A stretch of 64,000 nt of DNA from CAYUCJ01 sp049282265 (GCA_049282265.1 JBAPTR010000126.1:39642-103641), one strand, 5' to 3'. Numbered from the stretch's first letter, positions 42,526-52,080 are shown. Numbers and translations are program-made. The notes: generated by a model from the letters alone, not told the origin.

Positions 42526-42585
42526 ACGGATCGGAGATCGTTTCACACTCCATTCGCGTATGAAGGGCTGGAAAAGGGGACGGCT

Positions 42586-43545
42586 ATGAGGATATGTGCG
42601 ACAGTTTGGAAAATTTGTATGGGGTTGATGGCTGGGATGCTTTTTGTTTGCTCAGTTCCGGTTTCAGGATGGGCGGGGCAAGTGGTTACTCCGGAACTCC
42701 GCCAGTGGGCCAAGAACGCGTTGGAAAAGGAGGCAGGGCTGAAAGGCCTCCAGGGGAAAAACACGCTTAGCGTGCTCTATTTCCTGGCAAAAGGTGATGA
42801 TCCCCTTTTGGCCCCCATCCAAAAAGGGTTGGCGATTATGCTTATCACCGACCTGAAGAAACTGGAAAAATTTCAGGTAGTAGACCGTGTTCATCTCCAG
42901 GCCCTCATGGATGAGTTACGGCTTTCTCAAAGCGGGCTTGTGGATGAGTCTACCGGGCTCAGGCTGGGCAAGATGTTGAAAGCGCGGTGGATCGTGGGCG
43001 GCCAACTGGGTTTGTCCGGAGAAAAGCGGCTGTCGATTCTTTCCTATTTGCTGGATGTTCCAAAGGGCAAGGCCCTCGGGAGCCCGGATGTGGCAGGCCT
43101 TTTTCAGGATTTGCTGCGGTTGGAGAAGGACCTCCTTTTCAAGATTATTGATACCTTGCAGATTGCACTGACAGATGAACAGAGAAAAGAGCTGGAACAA
43201 CCGGTGACGGTGAATTTCAGGGCACTGATCGCCTATTTCAAAGGGATCAACGCGAGCGATGATCAGGACTACGAAAAGGCGGCAGGGTACTATGATGAGG
43301 CAAGGAAGCTGGACCCCCAGTTCAGATGGCCTACTATCGCCCTGACCGAATTGACTCATTTGCGCTTGATTAAGAGTCTCCCCGGGAAAAGGAGGATTAA
43401 GGAATTTGCACGTTCACTGCGTGACCGGACATCGCTGACCGACTCTTTGGAGCCTGAGGCTCCCATCAAGAGGATACGAAAGCCTGATGCAGTCCCGGTC
43501 ATTGAGCCTACGGGAAATGACAGGCTGACTACTGGACTTGATTGA
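42586..43545 (+). CDS. Exported CsgG-like domain protein
   Basis: A 319-residue protein with N-terminal signal peptide (MGLMAGMLFVCSVPVSGWAG). The CsgG-like module is at about 60-180 (VVDRVHLQALMDELRLSQSG, STGLRLGKMLKARWIVGGQL). A following region contains a TPR-like unit (YEKAAGYYDEARKLDPQFRW). The C-terminus is basic and Pro-rich. It is the third member of the CsgG-like set in this operon, 60 bases after the second. Confidence 0.75.
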   Translation: MRICATVWKICMGLMAGMLFVCSVPVSGWAGQVVTPELRQWAKNALEKEAGLKGLQGKNTLSVLYFLAKGDDPLLAPIQKGLAIMLITDLKKLEKFQVVDRVHLQALMDELRLSQSGLVDESTGLRLGKMLKARWIVGGQLGLSGEKRLSILSYLLDVPKGKALGSPDVAGLFQDLLRLEKDLLFKIIDTLQIALTDEQRKELEQPVTVNFRALIAYFKGINASDDQDYEKAAGYYDEARKLDPQFRWPTIALTELTHLRLIKSLPGKRRIKEFARSLRDRTSLTDSLEPEAPIKRIRKPDAVPVIEPTGNDRLTTGLD

Positions 43546-43619
43546 CAAGAATATCGTATCGCCTGGTATGAATGCCGTGAACGTATGGATTGTGAAAAGA
43601 CGAGGAGGGAAAGATCGAG

Positions 43620-44783
43620 ATGGAAGTGGACCACCTGCTTTTCAAAAGAGCAACCGTTTTCCGCCCTTTGCTGTTCGGGTTGTTTGTCCTGACGATAGGT
43701 CTGGCAGCACGCGGAACATATGCCCAGGATATTATCTTCAATACGGGGTTCAACTATATTGGGTGGGAGTCAAATCAGCATGAAAAAGGAAGTGAGGCCT
43801 ATATTCCGATTTCCGTTGAGGGAGAATATCGAGACGTGCAGTTCAGGGTTCTGACGGGCTACCTTTACGGGTACCACGATGACAGGGGAATCGATAGCCA
43901 CCGGGTAAAAGATTTGCTGGATACAAAAGTCAATTTTTCTTATTCCTTTGAGGACGTGGGAGGTTTTACCATATTGACCGGCCTTGATTTCAATGTGCCC
44001 ACAGGGCGGAGAGAGCTGCATGAAAAAGATGCAGATATCCTCGCGGACCCCGATCTTAGTCCCATCACCAGTTGGGGTGAAGGGTTTAATGTCAATCCTA
44101 CCATGGTCATTCTCAAATCGTGGGATGAAATTCTTGTGGGATTTGGCGTGGGATACCTGCGAAGGGGCTCTTATGATTACAGCGATGATTTCGAAGATTA
44201 TGACCCGGGCGACATATGGCTGGTGACCGGTGAGATCAGATATTATCCGGACCAGCACTGGACAATCAGGGCCTTTTCTTCCTACAACTGGTACGGGGAA
44301 GATACACTGGATGGATACGATTATTATCAGCCGGGTGATATGCTGGAAGCGGGATTGGGGGTATCTTTTGGAAAGGCCCCATGGCATTTCAAGATGGATT
44401 TTTCTTCATTTTTCCGTCAAAAGGAAGAGACTCGGGCTGCATCGGGAGATCTGACAGAAGAAGACAAAAACAGCTATGGAAATGAATTTCAACTGAACAC
44501 CAGTGCCAAGTATGACCTCTCGGACACTTACGCTCTTCTGGGCTTGGTGAATCTCCTGCATATCGATCCGAACGATTATCTGAGGGGGGCCTCACTCTAC
44601 AGAGGCACGAGGCAGAAAGTCGAAGCCGGTCTGGGATTGCAGTGGAGGTTTAGTGAGAAGTATCAGGTTAAGGCCCTGGGGACATATTTTACACTCCACG
44701 ATCATGAGACGCCTGATCACCCCAATAACTATCGGACGTACAGGGGAATGACCTTCCAGCTTGGTTTGATAACGCGCTTTTGA
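43620..44783 (+). CDS. Putative outer-membrane beta-barrel protein
   Basis: A 387-residue protein with a signal peptide ending GTYA|QD. The mature part has alternating aromatic/polar strands (YIPISVEGEYRDVQFRVLTG, KVNFSYSFEDVGGFTILTGL) and ends ...TFQLGLITRF, with terminal Phe as in outer-membrane barrels inserted by BamA. Roughly a dozen strands can be guessed. The family is not recognised. It is the last gene of the protease-kinase-CsgG operon and could be its surface component. Confidence 0.75.
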   Translation: MEVDHLLFKRATVFRPLLFGLFVLTIGLAARGTYAQDIIFNTGFNYIGWESNQHEKGSEAYIPISVEGEYRDVQFRVLTGYLYGYHDDRGIDSHRVKDLLDTKVNFSYSFEDVGGFTILTGLDFNVPTGRRELHEKDADILADPDLSPITSWGEGFNVNPTMVILKSWDEILVGFGVGYLRRGSYDYSDDFEDYDPGDIWLVTGEIRYYPDQHWTIRAFSSYNWYGEDTLDGYDYYQPGDMLEAGLGVSFGKAPWHFKMDFSSFFRQKEETRAASGDLTEEDKNSYGNEFQLNTSAKYDLSDTYALLGLVNLLHIDPNDYLRGASLYRGTRQKVEAGLGLQWRFSEKYQVKALGTYFTLHDHETPDHPNNYRTYRGMTFQLGLITRF

Positions 44784-45031
44784 TAACATCGGCGTAAGGT
44801 GTGTCATCACGATACGAGACTTGGAGATCAAGCCATCAACCCAGGGGTGGTGAATCCACAGTTCAAACCTGAAAAGATTCATGTCATGTTTGTGCCGTGT
44901 TTAGTTTGGGATTCCGGAAGATTCTCCGTCTCCCCCGCCTTGAGCTGTTTTTCAAACCCGATATGCACTTCCCGCATTTTCTTTTCTCTGGAAAAATGCG
45001 CTATGCTGTCCACACCACGAAGAGTGGAACA

Positions 45032-47938
45032 ATGGAAATAGAGACACCGGATATATCGCGTTTTGTAGCGGATATCGAAAAGGACAAGGAATTCGGAGAG
45101 ATCATCGTACATGAGCACTACGTCCCGCCCCGGGAAGCTGCGTACTCCACCGCTATCACTTTTTCGCCGGAGATCACGCGTCTGCTGCATCAGCTGGGTT
45201 TGGAAAAACTTTACACCCATCAGGTGGAGGCCATCCAGCACCTGCGCCGCGGGAAAAGCGTTCTCGTTTCCACTCCCACGGCAAGCGGGAAAAGTCTCAT
45301 TTACAACCTCGCCGTACTTGAGGAGATCTTCAAGAACCGGCAAGCGAAGGCCCTCTACCTTTTTCCATTGAAGGCGCTGGAACAGGACCAACTCAAGACC
45401 CTGATCCACTGGATCGATTGTCTGGGGATGAAGGACAGCCTGTCGGCCGAGATATACGACGGTGACACCACGGCCTACCGGAGAAAAAAGATCCGAACCC
45501 ATCCCCCCCAGATCCTGTTCACAAACCCCGATATGCTCCACCGCGGCATCCTGCCCCACCACCAGTCCTGGGAAGCCTTGTTCAGAAATCTCAGCTTTGT
45601 CGTCCTGGATGAAATACATACCTATCGGGGCATATTCGGTTCCCACATGAACCAGGTGATTCGCAGGCTCAAGCGCATCTGTAGCGCATATGGCTCCAAT
45701 CCCCGTTTTATTCTTTCGTCAGCCACCGTGAGCAATCCGAAGGTCTTCGGGGAAAACCTCACTGGAGAACCCTTGGAGGTCGTTCAGTCGAGCGGTTCCC
45801 CCAGGTCAGGCCAACATTTCCTCTTCATGAATCCTGTATCCAGTGCCAATTTTATCGCTGCCAGGCTCCTGGCGGCGTGTATGGGCAAGGGGTTCAGGAC
45901 CATCGCCTTTACACAGTCACGACACGTGACCGAATTGATTCACCTCTGGGTATCCCGGTTTGCTCCATCACTCCGAAAAAAGGTGAGTTCATACCGTGCC
46001 GGTTTTTTACCACAGGAAAGAAGGGGAATTGAAAGAAAACTGGCGGACGGGAGCCTGCTGGGTGTGGTTTCCACCAGCGCGCTGGAGATGGGGATAGATA
46101 TCGGGTACTTGGATATCTGCCTGCTCGTGGGATATCCGGGGACGATCATTAATGCCTGGCAAAGGGGGGGACGTGTGGGCCGTTCGGAAAGGGAATCCCT
46201 GGTCGTTCTCCTGGCCAAGCCGGATGCCTTGGATCAATACTTCATGAAACACCCGGACGATTTCTTTGGAAGGTCTTTTGAGGCGGCGGTCTTGGACCCC
46301 CATAATCCTTATGTGACACGCGCACACCTGCCCTGTGCAGCGGCCGAAAGGCCTCTTACCATGGCGGATCAGGCCTTCTGGCCAGAGGATCTGCCTCGGC
46401 ATCTGGAGGCCCTGGAAGAAGAAGACCTGTTGAACAGGACCGTAGACGGAGAACCTGCCTGGTTCAGCTCCAGGCGAAATCCCCAGCTTCATGTGGATAT
46501 CCGCTCCGGCGGTGAAAGCTACACGATCTTTGAAAAGGATACGGGTCAGGCGGTGGGGACGGTGGACGGGATAAGGGCCTTCAAGGAATGCCATCCGGGG
46601 GCCATCTACCTTCATCGAGCGCGGCAGTATGTTGTTGAACGCCTCATCCTTGACAAGAAGGACATCGTGGTAGGGGAATCAGACCTGAAATACTTTACCC
46701 ATGTGCGCTCTGAGAAGGAGACTGAGATCATAGAGGTCCTAAGGAGCATGCCGAAAGGACAGTTTGTGATCCGGGAAGGGCGGCTCAAAGTTACGGAGCA
46801 GGTAACGGGTTATGAAAAAAGGGCGATCCCCGGGCAGGAACTCATGGGCGTATTCCCCCTCGATTTGCCGCTCCAGACCTTTGAAACCATAGGGTTTTGG
46901 ATCGAAATCGAGGAGGCCTTCCGGCTGTTCGTGGAGAGAAAAGGCCTTCATTTTATGGGGGGCATACACGCCATTGAACATGCTTCCATCGGCATTTTTC
47001 CATTGTTTGCCCTCTGCGATCGAAACGACATCGGCGGGATCTGCTATCCCCATCACCCGCAGGTGGAAAAAGGGGCTATATTTATTTATGATGGCCATGC
47101 AGGCGGTGTCGGCCTGGCGCAGCGGGGCTATGAAATGATCTTGGAACTGTTGGAGAAAACCCTCGATCTTGTGAAGAACTGTGAGTGCGAAGAGGGATGC
47201 CCATCGTGCATTCACTCGCCGAAATGCGGCTCGGGCAACAAACCCCTGGACAAGGAGGCCGCTCTCTGGCTCCTGGAGTGCCTTCTCGGCCATATTCCCA
47301 TGAGCGAGATCGCATCAGAGGAAGGGGATGAGCCGGTGCCTCTTCCAGAGTTGGAAAAGGCGCCGGCCGAGAAAAAGAAAGGTCCTCGGGTCATTTATCT
47401 GGATCTGGAAACCCAGAAAACGGCCAAAGATGTGGGGGGATGGAACAAGGCGCACCTCATGCGTGTCTCCGTTGCCGTCCTGTATGACTCCCTCGATGAA
47501 CAATTCCACGTATTTCAGGAAGAGGCAATGGCGGCCATGTTCGCGCTGCTCAAGAAGGCGGACCTCATCGTGGGCTTCAACATAAAGGGATTCGATTACA
47601 AGGTGCTTTCCGCTTATACCCCCATGGATTTTAAGGACCTCCGGACCTTTGATATACTCGAAGATGTCCACAGGAGACTGGGTTTTCGCCTGAGCCTGGA
47701 TCATCTGGCAAAAGAGACACTGAAACGGGGAAAGACTGCGGAGGGACTCCAGGCGGTGGAATGGTTCCGTGAGGGGGAAATGGAGAAGCTGACGGAATAC
47801 TGCAGACAGGATGTGGTGGTGACCAGGGATCTTTTTCAGTTCGGCCTGGAAAAGGGGCATGTCATCTACCGTGAAAAGCGGGAAAACCGTCGGTTAAAAC
47901 TTCGGGTTGACTGGGACATTGACAAGTTAGTAGGATAG
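45032..47938 (+). CDS. MrfA-like DEAD/DEAH helicase fused to a MrfB-like DEDD exonuclease
   Basis: A 968-residue fusion. Residues about 45-770 match YprA/MrfA helicases: Walker A TPTASGKS (K87), DEIH box (D193), SATVSNP, QRGGRVGRS, a DUF1998-type region (GGIHAIEHASIGIFPLFALC) and a four-cysteine zinc site (C717, C719, C723, C726, with KCGSG following). After a linker, about 785-960 is an RNase H-fold 3'-5' exonuclease: DLE (D791, E793), VGFNIKGFDY, and YCRQDVVVTRD, giving a DEDDy set. In Bacillus subtilis the separate proteins MrfA and MrfB repair mitomycin C damage together. The ATG at 45032 is chosen where homology begins; its ribosome-binding site is weak. Confidence 0.88.
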   Translation: MEIETPDISRFVADIEKDKEFGEIIVHEHYVPPREAAYSTAITFSPEITRLLHQLGLEKLYTHQVEAIQHLRRGKSVLVSTPTASGKSLIYNLAVLEEIFKNRQAKALYLFPLKALEQDQLKTLIHWIDCLGMKDSLSAEIYDGDTTAYRRKKIRTHPPQILFTNPDMLHRGILPHHQSWEALFRNLSFVVLDEIHTYRGIFGSHMNQVIRRLKRICSAYGSNPRFILSSATVSNPKVFGENLTGEPLEVVQSSGSPRSGQHFLFMNPVSSANFIAARLLAACMGKGFRTIAFTQSRHVTELIHLWVSRFAPSLRKKVSSYRAGFLPQERRGIERKLADGSLLGVVSTSALEMGIDIGYLDICLLVGYPGTIINAWQRGGRVGRSERESLVVLLAKPDALDQYFMKHPDDFFGRSFEAAVLDPHNPYVTRAHLPCAAAERPLTMADQAFWPEDLPRHLEALEEEDLLNRTVDGEPAWFSSRRNPQLHVDIRSGGESYTIFEKDTGQAVGTVDGIRAFKECHPGAIYLHRARQYVVERLILDKKDIVVGESDLKYFTHVRSEKETEIIEVLRSMPKGQFVIREGRLKVTEQVTGYEKRAIPGQELMGVFPLDLPLQTFETIGFWIEIEEAFRLFVERKGLHFMGGIHAIEHASIGIFPLFALCDRNDIGGICYPHHPQVEKGAIFIYDGHAGGVGLAQRGYEMILELLEKTLDLVKNCECEEGCPSCIHSPKCGSGNKPLDKEAALWLLECLLGHIPMSEIASEEGDEPVPLPELEKAPAEKKKGPRVIYLDLETQKTAKDVGGWNKAHLMRVSVAVLYDSLDEQFHVFQEEAMAAMFALLKKADLIVGFNIKGFDYKVLSAYTPMDFKDLRTFDILEDVHRRLGFRLSLDHLAKETLKRGKTAEGLQAVEWFREGEMEKLTEYCRQDVVVTRDLFQFGLEKGHVIYREKRENRRLKLRVDWDIDKLVG

Positions 47939-48003
47939 TCGAGTGGAAGAGTAGTTGGTAGCCTTGATTTTTTAGGTATGGAATAAATTCATCGAGATCT
48001 CTT

Positions 48004-48372
48004 ATGAAAGCGTTTGAGTGTCGAATGTGCGGGACATGCTGTTATGGTGAGGGGGGTATCTATTTTTCCGACGACGAAGAGGAAAAGATGGCCCGATACC
48101 TGGACATGCCCCCTGAAGTGTTTCTGGAAAAATATTGTGAAATCAGAAATGGCCGGTCTTATCTGAAGACCGGCGCGGACCATTACTGCATCTTCTACCA
48201 CCAGGAAAAAAGGTGTCTCATTCACCCGGTCAAACCTGCCCGCTGTCTCCTTTGGCCTTATTACCCTGCCATTTTGCGGGAAAAGGAAAACTGGGAAATG
48301 GCACAGGGAGCCTGCCCCGGTATCAACCCCGATTGTTCCTTTGAACAGTTCGTGCAGGAAGCAGGAAAATGA
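48004..48372 (+). CDS. YkgJ-family cysteine cluster protein
   Basis: A 122-residue protein with the CxxCGxCC-type start (ECRMCGTCCYGEGG) and later cysteines in HYCIFYHQEKRCLIHPVKPARC. The family is thought to bind zinc or an iron-sulfur cluster; its role is unknown. Its stop overlaps the ATG of the ComF-like gene (ATGA), indicating translational coupling. Confidence 0.88.
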   Translation: MKAFECRMCGTCCYGEGGIYFSDDEEEKMARYLDMPPEVFLEKYCEIRNGRSYLKTGADHYCIFYHQEKRCLIHPVKPARCLLWPYYPAILREKENWEMAQGACPGINPDCSFEQFVQEAGK

Positions 48373-49115
48373 ACCTGTTGAGCGGGTTTATCGACCTGAT
48401 TTATCCCCCGAGGTGCCAGGTCTGCAATCAATTCCTGATCCGAGGACGCACGGGCCGTAAACCAGGTTCCCCTATCTGCCCCTCCTGCACCGAGGGTTTC
48501 CGGAGGCTGACACATCCCCGTTGCATCATTTGTGCGAGGCCTTTTGAGCCTGGAGCCGGAGAGAATCACCTCTGTGGATCCTGTCTTGGAAAAAGGCCTC
48601 TTTTCCAGGCCATTGAAGCGCCATACCTTTACGAAGGTTCTCTGAAAACCGTTATCCATCGTTTCAAATACGGAGAAAGAAGTGGTTTGGCCGGTTTCCT
48701 CGGTCCCCTGCTGGCATCGTTTGCAAAGGATCGGGGGCTCGGGGCGGAGCATCCTCTCGTGATGCCCATTCCCCTTCATCCCAGGAGGCTCAGAGAGCGG
48801 GGCTTCAACCAGAGCAAGCTCCTTTCCGAACACCTGGCAAAAGAATTGTCTGCCGAACTTGATTTTTTGTCGCTCAGAAGGATAAGATACACGTTGCCCC
48901 AGACGGGCCTTGGAAAGCACGAAAGGCGAAAAAACGTTCGGGGTGCGTTCCGGCTCCAGGACAGCAGGAGGGTATCGGGCAGGACCGTTTTTTTGGTGGA
49001 TGATGTAGCCACAACCGGTAATACTCTGAATGCGTGTGCAAAAACCCTTCTAAAGGGTGGTGTGGATAAGGTCCTCTGCCTCGTTCTGGCGCGGACTGCA
49101 CATCCCGGTTTTTAG
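48369..49115 (+). CDS. ComF-family phosphoribosyltransferase-like protein
   Basis: A 248-residue protein: N-terminal zinc ribbon (YPPRCQVCNQFL, CPSC, CIICARPF, CGSCLG) and a PRTase domain with the PRPP loop VFLVDDVATTGNT near residue 210. This is the usual ComF layout, linked to DNA uptake or late steps of transformation in some bacteria, though ComF genes occur widely in non-competent species. It is coupled to the YkgJ gene upstream. Confidence 0.9.
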   Translation: MNLLSGFIDLIYPPRCQVCNQFLIRGRTGRKPGSPICPSCTEGFRRLTHPRCIICARPFEPGAGENHLCGSCLGKRPLFQAIEAPYLYEGSLKTVIHRFKYGERSGLAGFLGPLLASFAKDRGLGAEHPLVMPIPLHPRRLRERGFNQSKLLSEHLAKELSAELDFLSLRRIRYTLPQTGLGKHERRKNVRGAFRLQDSRRVSGRTVFLVDDVATTGNTLNACAKTLLKGGVDKVLCLVLARTAHPGF

Positions 49116-49170
49116 GTGTTGTCATGGCTTTTTCTGTAACCGGGAAAGGTACGCGGAGGTGCATAAGGAA

Positions 49171-49665
49171 ATGGGTTCTTACCGGAAAAAGATCAAATCG
49201 CTGGATGTCTTGAAGACCGAGTGCCGCGCCCTCAGCGCTTCGGGGAAGCATGTTGTCTTTACGAACGGCTGTTTTGACATTCTTCATCCGGGCCATGTCC
49301 GCTATCTCTGCGAAGCCCGTAACCTGGGCGACCGCCTCGTTGTTGCAGTGAACAGCGATCGTTCCGTGCGAAGAATCAAGGGATCAGGACGCCCCATCCT
49401 CCCGGAAGAGGCCCGCGCCGAGCTCATTGCGGCACTTGGTTTCGTGGATGCGGTCCTTATTTTCCGAGAAGAGACCCCCTTGAAGGTGATTGAGGCATTG
49501 GTGCCGGATATTCTTGTTAAAGGAGGCGATTGGGCCGAAGAGGAGATCGTTGGAGCGGATGTGGTCAGGAAGGCAGGAGGTGAGGTAAGACGGATTCCGG
49601 TCGTCGATGGCTATTCCACCTCTGATATCATTGACAGGGTCCTCGCTTCACACGGTAAGGGATAG
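49171..49665 (+). CDS. D-glycero-beta-D-manno-heptose 1-phosphate adenylyltransferase (HldE C-terminal domain alone)
   Basis: A 164-residue nucleotidyltransferase: FTNGCFDILHPGHVRYL with the HxGH motif, AVNSDRSVRRIKG, and ILVKGGDW; the end SDIIDRVL is typical. It makes ADP-heptose for LPS inner core. It lacks the kinase domain of bifunctional HldE, so a separate HldA-type kinase must be elsewhere. The ATG at 49171 lies 11 bases after GGAGG and directly after AAGGAA. Presence of this gene fits a Gram-negative with heptose-containing LPS. Confidence 0.88.
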   Translation: MGSYRKKIKSLDVLKTECRALSASGKHVVFTNGCFDILHPGHVRYLCEARNLGDRLVVAVNSDRSVRRIKGSGRPILPEEARAELIAALGFVDAVLIFREETPLKVIEALVPDILVKGGDWAEEEIVGADVVRKAGGEVRRIPVVDGYSTSDIIDRVLASHGKG

Positions 49666-49669
49666 AATG

Positions 49670-49698
49670 TTGACAACTTTGGTGCAATAGACTATTAT
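49670..49698 (+). promoter_or_regulatory. Sigma-70-type promoter of the polyamine-type ABC operon
   Basis: TTGACA (49670-49675), an exact 17-bp spacer, and TATTAT (49693-49698, 5 of 6). It lies 5 bases after the heptose adenylyltransferase stop and about 100 bases before the ATPase gene. Confidence 0.75.
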
Positions 49699-49796
49699 CC
49701 GACCTGCCTGTTGCACTTCCCGGTGCCTTGGTTTGAAATTTCTCCGAAATCTTGTTGGTTCTATCACATGGAGATCCCGTTTAGAAAGGCTTCTAG

Positions 49797-50882
49797 ATGA
49801 CCGCCCAGCTCTCCCTGATTGACGTCACAAAAATGTTTGGCGATGTTACCGCGGTGAATACAGTGTCCCTGGATGTGCGGCAGGGGGAATTCCTGACGCT
49901 CCTGGGCCCGAGCGGTTCGGGCAAGACCACAACCTTGAACATGATTGCCGGCTTTGAGATTCCCTCCTCGGGGCAAATTCTGCTGAAAGACCGGGATATC
50001 ACCACTGTCGCCCCAAACAACCGCGGAATTGGGATGGTCTTCCAGAACTATGCCCTTTTTCCTCACATGACCGTTTTCGACAACATTGCCTTCCCTCTCA
50101 GGATGCGGAAGATCCGTCGCCGGGAGATCGTAGAGCGTACGCGCCAGGTTTTGGAGCTGGTGGAACTTCCGGGCTTTGAGAAACGTTATCCCAAACAGCT
50201 CAGCGGCGGCCAGCAGCAGAGAATCGCCCTGGCCCGGGCACTGGTCTTCCGACCTGAAATCCTCCTCATGGATGAACCACTGGGCGCACTCGATAAGAAG
50301 CTCAGGGATCACATGAAGCTTGAAATCAAACATCTCCAGGAATCTCTGAATATTACCGTTATCTATGTCACCCATGATCAGGAGGAAGCCCTGACCATGT
50401 CCGACCGCATTGCGATTATGAACGGAGGCCGGATCATACAGTTGGACGGCCCTACGGAACTCTATGAGACGCCGGCCAACCTTTTTGTGGCGGATTTTAT
50501 CGGTGAGTCCAATTTTCTTGAAGGCCGGATTGCGGGCATGAAGGAAGACAGGGTATGCATCGAGACAAAATACGGGCTTGACGTATGGGTGGATAGCCGT
50601 CCCGGTATGCAAGACGCCGAAGAGGTGACGGTGGCGGTGCGCCCCGAAAAGATCCAGGCCTTCCCGGAGGAGGCGGAGTTCCAGGAGGAAATGATAAACC
50701 GCTTCTCCGGCCGGATTGAAGAGGTGATCTATGTGGGTGAGGCGAATGTTTACCGGGTGAGTCTGCGGCCCGATCTGGTCTTGAAGATCAAGGTACAGAG
50801 CGGCGGCGCTGTCCGCAGACATAGAAAGGGTGATAGGGTTATTGTGGGTTGGAAAGTTTCCCATGGTCTTGCCCTGAAGTAG
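49797..50882 (+). CDS. potA: Polyamine-type ABC transporter ATP-binding protein
   Basis: A 361-residue ABC ATPase of the PotA/CUT1-type group: Walker A GPSGSGKTT, Q-loop FQNYALFPHM, signature LSGGQQQRIALARAL, Walker B LLMDEPLGALD, H-loop VTHDQEEAL. A C-terminal TOBE-type domain (VTVAVRPEKIQAF) starts near 275. The order ATPase, binding protein, two permeases on one strand fits import of spermidine/putrescine or a related small organic cation. Substrate identity is not certain. Confidence 0.88.
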   Translation: MTAQLSLIDVTKMFGDVTAVNTVSLDVRQGEFLTLLGPSGSGKTTTLNMIAGFEIPSSGQILLKDRDITTVAPNNRGIGMVFQNYALFPHMTVFDNIAFPLRMRKIRRREIVERTRQVLELVELPGFEKRYPKQLSGGQQQRIALARALVFRPEILLMDEPLGALDKKLRDHMKLEIKHLQESLNITVIYVTHDQEEALTMSDRIAIMNGGRIIQLDGPTELYETPANLFVADFIGESNFLEGRIAGMKEDRVCIETKYGLDVWVDSRPGMQDAEEVTVAVRPEKIQAFPEEAEFQEEMINRFSGRIEEVIYVGEANVYRVSLRPDLVLKIKVQSGGAVRRHRKGDRVIVGWKVSHGLALK

Positions 50883-50920
50883 ACCAATTGGCGTGAACCC
50901 CTAGAAAAAGGAGACAGAAG

Positions 50921-52000
50921 ATGGACAAAAAGAAAGGTATGACCAGGCGTGAATTTCTTGTAACCACGGGCGCTGCGACCGGCGCGGCCCTGGTGACGGC
51001 ATCCATCGGACCATTTGTCCACACCACCATGGCAAAGGGCAAAACCCTCAGGGTATGCTCCTACGGGGGGTCCTATCAGGAATCGCAGAGAAAGGCCTTT
51101 TTCCAGCCATTCGCTGACAAGTTCGGTGTGAAGATTATTGAGGCCTCCGGGGGTGACATTGCAAGGGTCAAGGCTCAGGTGGACAGCAAGACGTATGAAT
51201 GGGACGTGATTGATCTGGAGACGCGTCATGTTGCCCGGGGAGAGCTTGAGAATCTGCTGGAACCCATCGACACGAGCGTGGTTGATCTTTCTAAAATCGA
51301 CAAAAAGGCCATACGAAAGTGCGCGGTGGGCAACATTTTCTGGACCACTTCCTTGGCCTACAACAAGAAGAGTCTGGGCGGTGGAAAGGCGGCGGGCAGC
51401 TGGGCGGATTTTTGGAATGTCAAAAAGTTTCCCGGTCCCCGCGCCCTTCAGGATCAGGCCCCGTTCAATCTCGAATTTGCACTGATTGCCGACGGCGTGC
51501 CCATGGAAAAGCTGTATCCGCTGGATGTGGACCGGGCGTTCAAAAAGCTGGACCAGATCAAGAATAATATTACAGTCTGGTGGAAGAACGGCGCCCAGCA
51601 GATCCAGTTGCTGACCAGCGGGGAGGCGGCCTATGGGTCGGCATGGAACGGCAGGGTCAACGTGGCACAGAAGAAGGGTGTGCCCTTGAAAATTGTCTGG
51701 CAGGGCGGGTGCCTTGACCTTGACTGGTGGTGTGTTCCGAAGGGCAATCCCAACAAGGATCTCGCCATGAAGTTCATCAATTTTGCCTGTTCCGCCAAGC
51801 GGCAGGGTGAGCAGATGCAGAAGTATATTGCATACGGTCCCACCAACCTGGATGCCTTCAAGTATATCACCCCGGAACGTGCAAAGGAATTGCCGTCCTA
51901 TCCGGAAAACTTGAAGAAACAGTTTGCCATGGACGCGGATTACTGGGGTCCCAAGCTGGCTCCTCTGACTGAACGATGGAAGACGTGGATGATCTCCTGA
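50921..52000 (+). CDS. Periplasmic binding protein of polyamine-type ABC transporter (Tat signal)
   Basis: A 359-residue solute-binding protein similar to PotD/PotF. The N-terminus has a Tat signal (MTRREFLVTTGAATGAALV, with R9-R10). After it come KTLRVCSYGGSYQESQRKAF and W-rich ligand-site stretches (WDVIDLETRHVARGEL, GSAWNGRVNVAQKKG). PotD proteins are usually Sec substrates, so Tat use suggests folding or cofactor needs, or simply lineage habit. A GGAGACAG site precedes the ATG. A TatA-type subunit is encoded at 32559. Confidence 0.88.
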   Translation: MDKKKGMTRREFLVTTGAATGAALVTASIGPFVHTTMAKGKTLRVCSYGGSYQESQRKAFFQPFADKFGVKIIEASGGDIARVKAQVDSKTYEWDVIDLETRHVARGELENLLEPIDTSVVDLSKIDKKAIRKCAVGNIFWTTSLAYNKKSLGGGKAAGSWADFWNVKKFPGPRALQDQAPFNLEFALIADGVPMEKLYPLDVDRAFKKLDQIKNNITVWWKNGAQQIQLLTSGEAAYGSAWNGRVNVAQKKGVPLKIVWQGGCLDLDWWCVPKGNPNKDLAMKFINFACSAKRQGEQMQKYIAYGPTNLDAFKYITPERAKELPSYPENLKKQFAMDADYWGPKLAPLTERWKTWMIS

Positions 52001-52080
52001 TTTGATGGAGAGGCCGGAAAGACGGAACGTGCGGTCTTTCCGGCCCAGTCTTCTTAAAACAATCCGGTGTTGAGACGAAT

